A stretch of 5,161 nucleotides of DNA from Candidatus Sigynarchaeota archaeon (GTDB taxonomy: Archaea > Asgardarchaeota > Lokiarchaeia > Sigynarchaeales > Sigynarchaeaceae): NCBI GenBank assembly GCA_030587525.1, contig JAUQYW010000365.1:1-5161 (forward strand), given 5' to 3'. Under the pieces are notes generated by a model. It was not told where the DNA came from. It did not search any database and was given only the letters and a program-made list of their open reading frames with translations. Shown here piece by piece: positions 1 to 4,658 of the stretch (positions within the stretch are counted from its first letter, which is position 1; each line of letters begins with the position of its first letter). Both the position numbers and the translations under genes were made by a program.

Positions 1-1
1 A

Positions 2-76
2 TCTATGATTATAAATGACGTCGAAAATCAAGAAAAATCTCATAAAAATCGAGTAAAAATCAATATGGGTGGTTAA
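2..76 (+). CDS. Possible C-terminal tail of an upstream gene (or a 23-residue ORF)
   Basis: One + frame is open from the left window edge and stops at the TAA at 74-76. It contains an ATG at 5, which would give a 23-residue lysine- and asparagine-rich peptide ending in NMGG. The stop lies four bases before a GTG that has a good ribosome binding site, the usual arrangement at a gene junction. The stretch is very AT-rich and too short to identify. It could equally be non-coding leader. Function unknown. Confidence 0.2.
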   Translation, partial: SMIINDVENQEKSHKNRVKINMGG

Positions 77-80
77 CTAA

Positions 81-116
81 GTGACTCAAGAAATTAGCAA
101 ATCCGAACGAGAATAA
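81..116 (+). CDS. 11-codon mini-ORF with a strong ribosome binding site
   Basis: A GTG at 81 is preceded by GGGTGG (67-72) at a spacing of eight bases, a good match to an archaeal Shine-Dalgarno element. The reading is MTQEISKSERE and ends at TAA 114-116, 19 bases before the TTG start of the next ORF in another frame. It may be a leader peptide. Alternatively it is the true N-terminus of the 136-588 gene, separated from it by one extra base between 81 and 116, since the downstream frame is itself open from position 85. The sequence alone does not decide between these. Confidence 0.25.
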   Translation: MTQEISKSERE

Positions 117-135
117 ACAAAATTCAGGAAAACCC

Positions 136-588
136 TTGGTTGAATTGAAATTAGTTAGAGAATGGCGATATAATGAAGCCATTGATTGTGATATTTATCT
201 TAAACGCATAGGATTTCCAATGGATTACTACAATGTTTATAATTGTATTCCATCCGAATTTAGCTCAATTATACTCTCTATCTTAAGACAAATTACGCAT
301 ATAATCAAAGATGAAGGAGGATTTCCAATCGATTGCGAATTTAAACATTACAATGACTCGAGGATTGCAATCAAACGCATAATTGCTGAAAAAGAAGATT
401 TTCTGGGAATAATGTTCATAGATGATAGTAATGTGAAATCATTCTGCGCATTACCGTCCGATCAGAAAATTACTGATATTGAAAACTGTGAAATGCTATC
501 AGGAGATTTGCAACAGATTTGTGCATCACTTCATAAAAAAAATATCTTGTGTGTTTTTAAATTCAAAATGGAATATCTCGTCGAATAA
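136..588 (+). CDS. AT-rich hypothetical protein, 150 residues
   Basis: I do not recognise this protein. It is a compact, probably cytosolic alpha/beta-type sequence: no signal peptide, no membrane helix, an aromatic-rich N-terminal third (for example FPMDYYNVYNC) and alternating hydrophobic and charged stretches later. It has six cysteines (three as CxI or CxF) but no CxxC pair, so a metal site is not evident. The start used is TTG 136, with AGGA (126-129) six bases upstream. The frame is open back to 85 without an ATG or GTG, and the first internal ATG is at 222. Codons are strongly AT-rich, unlike the helicase and LRR genes, which suggests transfer or a different genomic segment. A run of eight A (535-542) near the 3' end is an indel-prone place. 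Reality of the gene is likely; function is unknown. Confidence 0.6.
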   Translation: MVELKLVREWRYNEAIDCDIYLKRIGFPMDYYNVYNCIPSEFSSIILSILRQITHIIKDEGGFPIDCEFKHYNDSRIAIKRIIAEKEDFLGIMFIDDSNVKSFCALPSDQKITDIENCEMLSGDLQQICASLHKKNILCVFKFKMEYLVE

Positions 589-798
589 CTCATCGTTTTC
601 GCCTGGTTGAGGAGATCACCTTTCTCAAGCAAGAATTTCAACTTGGATACATCAACACCGCGATTAAACCTTTTAATTGTAACATTCTCTGCGCATTTTC
701 ACCAGCAAGTCCAGGGACGAAACAGATCATCTTTCTACAATTCTCGCTTCGAAATCTTAACCTAAAGGGTGTTGAAATTGGTTCAGCTCTTTGGCGTT
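589..798. other. Intergenic stretch with no convincing gene
   Basis: Between the AT-rich + gene and the end of the minus-strand HTH gene I see no gene with a start codon. One + frame stays open from 561 to the TGA at 852-854 but contains no ATG, GTG or TTG. One minus frame is also open here and would read a lysine-rich peptide ending inside the 136-588 gene. Either could be a decayed gene remnant. No tRNA, repeat array or clear terminator hairpin was seen. The composition is intermediate between the AT-rich left edge and the GC-rich helicase. Confidence 0.3.
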
Positions 799-1327
799 TT
801 ACCCAAAGGGTTTCGATAGTTGCGCTTTGTTCGTTTCAAAATGGGCTTTTTTGAAAACGGGCTTTGTTGAATTCTTGAATGATATTACGTTCTTAGCGAT
901 TCTGCCATCTCCGCGCTTTCCTTTGGGCAGCGGATACGCATCTTTTGGGTCGAAATCGATGCTCGGATCGAGCCCCGGGTCGTCATCGAATGATGCCTCG
1001 TAGGGTTCGACCGTAGCAGGCGAAAAAAATGATGCACAAATCTGTTTCGTCTGTATTGGGTGCTTCCCCTTTGCTCGGTACTTGCACAGACTCTTGTATC
1101 AGCACCGTAGGTTCCCGGAGTCGTGTACGATACGGCGTGGCGACCGCCAAGGCCTTCCATTCATCGACGGTCTTTTCCAGGGCTGCCGAGATGATGTTCG
1201 TGCTCACCCCGAACTTGATATGTAATTTCTTAACCGTGGTGTCCGGATCCGCGTCCTTCGCCGCGCGGATGGCCGCGCGCTGCTCGAAGTCCTCCCGCCA
1301 AAGATACCGTGACATGGCAGCAATCAT
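799..1327 (-). CDS. Small HTH protein sharing the helicase N-terminal domain; frame broken at A7
   Basis: As written, the frame from ATG 1327 stops at TGA 985-983 (114 residues). Residues 17-60 align without gaps to residues 13-56 of the adjacent helicase, with 17 of 44 identical, including RxAIRA, LxxxxGxST, SxAL and DE. The pattern is that of a short HTH unit preceded by a basic helix, so DNA binding is a reasonable inference. After the run of seven A on the + strand (1023-1029), the frame turns into an unlikely tail. Removing one base there joins it to another frame that stays open to TAA 801-799 and adds an acidic then lysine-rich tail (ASFDDDPGLDPSIDFDPKDA, later KKAHFETNK), giving about 175 residues. 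This may be a sequencing indel or a real mutation. A second start at ATG 1315 is possible. The gene begins 10 bases after the helicase stop, so the two are probably cotranscribed. Family unknown. Confidence 0.6.
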
Positions 1328-1337
1328 TATGAACCGC

Positions 1338-3752
1338 TCAACTTGAACTTGACATCGGAGATGTCGACTTTGCGAAGATCATACCCAATTTCCGAGGCGT
1401 CGTGAAAGCAAAGACCTCCATCGCTGCAGCTCGCAATCTGGCCGACAGTTCCTGGATGGTACGCTCCATCGCCTCGACGTTCAAGGCCCCATCTTGCCAC
1501 ACGGCCAGCACCGGCCGCGCTACGCCCGGCAGCTCCTCCCGTGTCGTCTCGTCGTCCCAGCACTCCGCATCAGCCATGGTGATGACGCGCACGCCAATCC
1601 CGCCCAGCAACGATATGTCGCCGGCAATCCTGCTGTCCATCGAAACTGCCATCCCCGCGGTCCTGAATCCCGCCGCAATTTCGGCCGCAAACATGCACGA
1701 TGACCTCACGCGCACGCTGCACTTGGTTGATGAAGGATCGATGGCTGTGCCTTGTATAGGTTTGGATCCGAGCATATTGCGGTTGGATGCTGCAATCGAT
1801 CCCGGGAGTTTGACCCGCAGCCGCTGCACGTTGTAGTACACGCCCGGCAGCCTTGCCAGCTTCGTGTCCAGCATCGCCGCGTGCGACTGGTCGGTCGTGC
1901 CGCTCGCCAGCAGGATCGCCACCTCACCGTCTCGTTGTCGCCCAGTTCTGCCTTGCCGTTGGATGAATTGAATCACGGACGCCGTCGCCTCGTAGAACAC
2001 GACGAGTTCGCAGTCGGCAACGTCGATGCCTTCCTCGGCTGCCTTGGTCGCCACGAGCACGTTGAACTCGCCGGCCTTGAACCGCCGCAACACGTCTTGC
2101 TGCTCGTCCCGCGACATTCCCTTGTCTTGGGGCGACGCATCGCCTTGCCCGACGAAGCGCCGCGTTTTCAGGGCCGCGCCGGTCTTGCACGCGACCAAGT
2201 GGCTCACAAGCATCGGTATCGATGCCCGGTACAGCGTGAACACGATGCACCGCGACGACGGGCACCGGGCAAAGAACGCTGCCAGCACGTCGGCGAGGGC
2301 GTGCAATTTCGGGTGGCACGCGGCCGGAGACGACGATTTCACGAGCTGGGTCGCTTTCTTGATGGCGATCACGTAACGCGGGTGCTGAAGGATGGCGAGC
2401 GTCGCCCGCGTCGGCTTCGCTTGCTGCATCGCCACGAGCTTCTCGTGGTACGCCAGCAGCGCCGCCAGCCCCTGCGTCTCGACCAGCTCGATGGCGTGCC
2501 GCGCCTTCACGCACGCCGCCAGCTTCGACACGACCTCCCACCTCGATGCTTGCTGTCCCGCCGTCGCTTCGGCGCCGGCATCTAGCTCGGCAACACGGGC
2601 TTCGGCATCCGCATCGGCCGCTATATCATCGGTACCAGTATCAGTATCTTCATCGTTATCGCTGGCATCGATTCGCGCAGCATTCGACTTCCGATGCTTC
2701 GGTTTGCTCGGCAAGTACCGTTCCAGCATTGCCGTGAACGTCGTTTTCGAAGGCATCAAGATGCCGTCGCTCCCGATCGCCGTTACTTCGGCTAAACCCG
2801 CTGACGACGCCAGCCACGCGCACGGTTCCTTCAACACGTCGACGAGCAAACCGCGTATCTCCACATATTCTGGTGTCAGGTCCACTGCATAACGCTTCAC
2901 GTCAAGCCGGAACGTGTAGGGCTTCACGTCGGGATCGTCGCCCGTCTTGATGATAGCATTGGCGGGGTCGATGCCCAGGTTCGTGCACACCTCGACGATG
3001 CGTGCCTCGGTCTCGCCCGGCGACGCAGTCAGTGCCAACAACCGCGGCGAGCAACCATGGTCGACCAGGTCCTTGTGCACGAGGTGATACGGGTCCCCGG
3101 CGGTCGCGTGGTGCGCCTCGTCCACGACCACGTCGACGATCGCCGCCCGGGAGATCCGTCCCTGCACCAGGTCGTTCAGCACGGTTTGCGGGGTCATAAA
3201 CAGCACGGTCATCCCGATGGCCACCGATGCGTAGAACGCCGTGCGGTCAGCAGGCGCGGTTTCCCCGTCGACGATGGCCAGGCCGATATCAGCCAAGCCA
3301 AGATGTTCCTGGAACATGTCGCGGTGCTGGACGAGCAAGGCTTTCGTGGGCGCCATGAACACCGCGATCCCGGCCTTTCCATTCCTCGCCAACCCTTCGA
3401 GGATGGCCTTCACGTGCAGCAAGGCGATCAGCGTCTTGCCCAGCCCCGTCGGTAGCACTAGTAGCGAATTGGCGTCGGCACTCCTCGATGCAGCGTCCAC
3501 CTGGTAAGCCCTTGGTGTTATCGGGACCGCCGGGGTCGCTGGAAACATGAGGGAGGGCCATCGCTTGCTGGCAAGATTTGCCCGAAGCGAGCGGGCTTCA
3601 TCAATACCGCGGTTCAAGGCATCGGAAACGACGCGCGTGCTCGTTCCGTGCAGCCTCGCGAGCTCCCGCCACGAGATCGAGGGATTTCCTGCCTTTATTG
3701 CGCGGATGGCTTCACGCTTGGCGATTTCCCCGTCTGACAGCGTTCTCGTCAT
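1338..3752 (-). CDS. hef: Hef/FANCM-like SF2 helicase with N-terminal HTH and degenerate ERCC4 nuclease domain
   Basis: An ATP-dependent DNA helicase of the archaeal Hef/eukaryotic FANCM family, which remodels stalled forks and branched DNA. From ATG 3752 it has 804 residues. Residues 7-59 are HTH-like, matching the neighbouring small protein. Helicase domain 1 follows: motif I LPTGLGKT (100-107), Ia APTKALLVQ (134-142), Ib TPQTV (187-191), DEAH (211-214) and TASPG (242-246). An insert at about 290-490 corresponds to the Hef thumb but carries an Asp/Ala-rich acidic stretch (about 360-393). Domain 2 has CIVFTLYRAS (502-511), GMSRDEQQ (545-552), VLVATKAAEEGIDV (565-578) and QRQGRTGR (598-605). 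Residues 677-796 follow the ERCC4 fold, but the usual D-S-R-E is R-S-S-C and the usual ERK is RVI (722-724); only GD (711-712) and D728 persist. So the nuclease is predicted inactive. No (HhH)2 tail is seen. ATG 3752 is preferred over GTG 3779 because GGGGTGG lies six bases before it. The last residues may be in the wrong frame (see findings). Confidence 0.93.
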   Translation of the reverse strand: MTRTLSDGEIAKREAIRAIKAGNPSISWRELARLHGTSTRVVSDALNRGIDEARSLRANLASKRWPSLMFPATPAVPITPRAYQVDAASRSADANSLLVLPTGLGKTLIALLHVKAILEGLARNGKAGIAVFMAPTKALLVQHRDMFQEHLGLADIGLAIVDGETAPADRTAFYASVAIGMTVLFMTPQTVLNDLVQGRISRAAIVDVVVDEAHHATAGDPYHLVHKDLVDHGCSPRLLALTASPGETEARIVEVCTNLGIDPANAIIKTGDDPDVKPYTFRLDVKRYAVDLTPEYVEIRGLLVDVLKEPCAWLASSAGLAEVTAIGSDGILMPSKTTFTAMLERYLPSKPKHRKSNAARIDASDNDEDTDTGTDDIAADADAEARVAELDAGAEATAGQQASRWEVVSKLAACVKARHAIELVETQGLAALLAYHEKLVAMQQAKPTRATLAILQHPRYVIAIKKATQLVKSSSPAACHPKLHALADVLAAFFARCPSSRCIVFTLYRASIPMLVSHLVACKTGAALKTRRFVGQGDASPQDKGMSRDEQQDVLRRFKAGEFNVLVATKAAEEGIDVADCELVVFYEATASVIQFIQRQGRTGRQRDGEVAILLASGTTDQSHAAMLDTKLARLPGVYYNVQRLRVKLPGSIAASNRNMLGSKPIQGTAIDPSSTKCSVRVRSSCMFAAEIAAGFRTAGMAVSMDSRIAGDISLLGGIGVRVITMADAECWDDETTREELPGVARPVLAVWQDGALNVEAMERTIQELSARLRAAAMEVFAFTTPRKLGMIFAKSTSPMSSSS

Positions 3753-3758
3753 CAAGAG

Positions 3759-3765
3759 CCACCCC
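3759..3765 (-). promoter_or_regulatory. Ribosome binding site deciding the helicase start
   Basis: On the minus strand GGGGTGG lies six bases before ATG 3752. This is a good archaeal Shine-Dalgarno match (complementary to the CACCUCC-type end of 16S rRNA). The upstream GTG at 3779 has a comparable AAGGTGA only about 16 bases away, which is too far, so translation probably begins at 3752. Confidence 0.5.
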
Positions 3766-3810
3766 GGGTTCTGCTGCACCGGGACCGTCGCGCTTTCACC
3801 TTACCAACCA

Positions 3811-3823
3811 GGGTGAGCCACCC
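3811..3823 (-). promoter_or_regulatory. Small perfect hairpin in the helicase leader
   Basis: On the minus strand GGGTG-GCT-CACCC forms a five-pair, all but one G-C, stem with a three-base loop. The 5' arm plus loop (GGGTGGCT) is the same sequence as the helicase ribosome binding site region, but here it is paired with CACCC. It lies about 60 bases before the start codon. The role is inferred, not shown. Confidence 0.3.
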
Positions 3824-3868
3824 GCTTTCACGTTGAAGGGTACCCATGTGGAGGCTGCACAACCTCGC

Positions 3869-3876
3869 TTTTTAAA
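3869..3876 (-). promoter_or_regulatory. Candidate TATA box for the helicase gene
   Basis: On the minus strand TTTAAAAA sits in a locally AT-rich patch within otherwise GC-rich sequence. A start of transcription about 26 bases downstream would fall near 3846, leaving a leader of about 90 bases that contains the repeats and hairpin. It overlaps the stop codon of the upstream small ORF, so the helicase could also be read from farther upstream. Confidence 0.35.
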
Positions 3877-4213
3877 CAAAAAGCATTCCAGGAACCTTTC
3901 TTGACCGCTTTCGCTTTACCTGCCATGACCCTAAATCGCGACCCTCGCAACGGATTCCTTCTCGACCCAGCGTTACCGCCCACCTCGCTCTTTTAAGAGT
4001 GAAATCCGGAGAAAAAAATCTCGACCTATTCTCATCTCGCAAGATATGGCGTCGTGCAACAATGCACGTGATAAAGGCAAGAAAAACAAAAATATCGGCC
4101 GAAGCAGCCACCAGTCCCGCGCCAACCACGGTCGCCGGCCTCGCCGCCCCGAAAGCCATCCGGCAGGAATGCCACGGGGCGTTGAGCCCGGCAGTTGAGT
4201 CGGGATCGTGCAC
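3872..4213 (-). CDS. Possible small single-pass membrane protein, 113 residues
   Basis: From GTG 4213 this frame encodes a short N-terminus, a hydrophobic span at about residues 27-53 (ending FVFLAFITCIVA), then ARRH and a strongly basic C-terminal half with several Arg/Lys clusters. That is a typical single membrane helix with a positive cytosolic flank. I do not recognise a family. A TATA-like CTTAAATAG (4257-4249) would place transcription about 14 bases before the GTG. The frame is open upstream to 4252 and there contains CASC, but no ATG. Two other minus frames overlap here with ATG starts at 4233 and 4229, so the frame choice is uncertain. It ends at TAA 3874-3872, 119 bases before the helicase start, on the same strand. 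It may be non-coding. Confidence 0.35.
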   Translation of the reverse strand: MHDPDSTAGLNAPWHSCRMAFGAARPATVVGAGLVAASADIFVFLAFITCIVARRHILRDENRSRFFSPDFTLKRARWAVTLGREGIRCEGRDLGSWQVKRKRSRKVPGMLFV

Positions 4214-4248
4214 ATCGCAAGATGCGCATTCATTGAGAGTTAAAACGC

Positions 4249-4257
4249 CTATTTAAG
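4249..4257 (-). promoter_or_regulatory. TATA-like box upstream of the small membrane ORF
   Basis: On the minus strand CTTAAATAG lies where an archaeal TATA box would direct transcription from about 4227, giving a short leader before GTG 4213. It resembles the CTTAAAAG box before the LRR gene. No transcription data are available. Confidence 0.3.
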
Positions 4258-4289
4258 CACATCCATGAAGCCCCGCCGCCTCAGCCTGT

Positions 4290-4297
4290 TATATAAA
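4290..4297 (-). promoter_or_regulatory. TTTATATA, consensus-like archaeal TATA box
   Basis: The minus strand reads TTTATATA, a close match to the archaeal TATA consensus, preceded by a purine-rich CAAAGG that could serve as BRE. A start near 4265 would give an RNA running toward the small membrane ORF and the helicase. The only ATG at the expected place (4266) opens a five-codon ORF. A related box, TTATATAT on the + strand, lies at 4321-4328. Confidence 0.35.
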
Positions 4298-4388
4298 CCT
4301 TTGGAATAATGCTCGGAGCCTTATATATCCCGATTCAAAACATCCCGCATCACGATCATCGTTTTTCACCCGATACGAGGGAGTGCAA

Positions 4389-4656
4389 CTATACTGGATG
4401 ACAGCCCGATTCCGGGCAATATCTGCCACGCGACGCTGTCACGGGCTCGCTAATTTCCCCGCCCGCGCTACGCTCGATCCTCGCGATCCCGGCGGCATTT
4501 TCTTCTAGCGCTTGGAGGGGGACCTTGCCTCGCACGGCCGCGGCGATGCATGCACCGTGCTAGCTCGGCGGTCGCGAGATCCCGGCGCGTGTCGATGACA
4601 GCCACGCGATGACCGAAATACTTAAAAGTCCGCGATTCGATGGATATGATGAGCAT
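4389..4656 (-). pseudogene. Possible frame-broken small gene, about 88 codons
   Basis: From ATG 4656 the frame reads a sensible N-terminus (MLIISIESRTFKYFGHRVAV, then IDTRRDLATAELA). After about 4561 it becomes arginine-rich and unlikely. Dropping one base near 4563-4556 joins it to a frame that is open to TAG 4391-4389. That frame is rich in codons starting with G, and reads for example GKVPLQALEENAAGIARIER and ends YCPESGCHPV. The two halves make a plausible soluble protein. I do not recognise a family. Against it: ATG 4656 is two bases from the possible LRR start at 4659 on the other strand, the LRR promoter would lie inside it, and there is no homopolymer at the break. It could be a shadow of GC-rich sequence. 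Confidence 0.27.
4614..4627 (+). promoter_or_regulatory. BRE and TATA box of the LRR gene
   Basis: CGAAA (4614-4618) followed by ACTTAAAA (4620-4627) is a good archaeal BRE/TATA pair. Transcription about 26 bases downstream would begin near 4650, nine bases before ATG 4659 and about 63 bases before ATG 4713. Confidence 0.5.
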
Positions 4657-4658
4657 CT

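Larger units (their letters stand above)
3756..3831 (-). repeat. Two nine-base elements, each present twice in the helicase leader
   Basis: On the minus strand GTGAAAGCG occurs at 3831-3823 and 3799-3791, and GGGTGGCTC occurs at 3823-3815 and 3764-3756. In the upstream copy the two elements are adjacent (sharing one base); in the downstream copy they are separated by 26 bases, and the second overlaps the ribosome binding site. The arrangement could be an operator pair or an RNA-level control site. It could also be chance in GC-rich sequence. Confidence 0.35.

Noticed and set aside
1..135. Short aaaatc-type iterations as a repeat array or CRISPR
   Set aside because: The copies (aaaaatc, aaaatcg) are short, irregularly spaced and expected in AT-rich DNA; there are no uniform spacers.
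535..542. Run of eight A as a minus-strand oligo-T terminator
   Set aside because: It lies inside the 136-588 coding frame, more than 250 bases past the HTH gene end, with nothing linking it to that transcript.
1000..1020. A GGTTCGA stretch resembling a tRNA T-loop
   Set aside because: No acceptor, D or anticodon stems could be fitted around it, and it lies inside the tail of the HTH gene.
885..1160. A 91-codon minus frame overlapping the HTH gene
   Set aside because: It lacks the shared domain, is Arg/Ser/Thr-rich, and competes with two better frames on the same strand.
1924..2541. A 205-codon open frame on the minus strand, off-phase with the helicase
   Set aside because: It overlaps conserved helicase domain 2 in another frame and is an Arg/Ala/Gly-rich shadow.
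1752..2585. A 277-codon open frame on the + strand
   Set aside because: It is wholly antisense to the helicase motifs, is rich in Arg and His as expected from a GC-rich shadow frame, and shows no recognisable domain.
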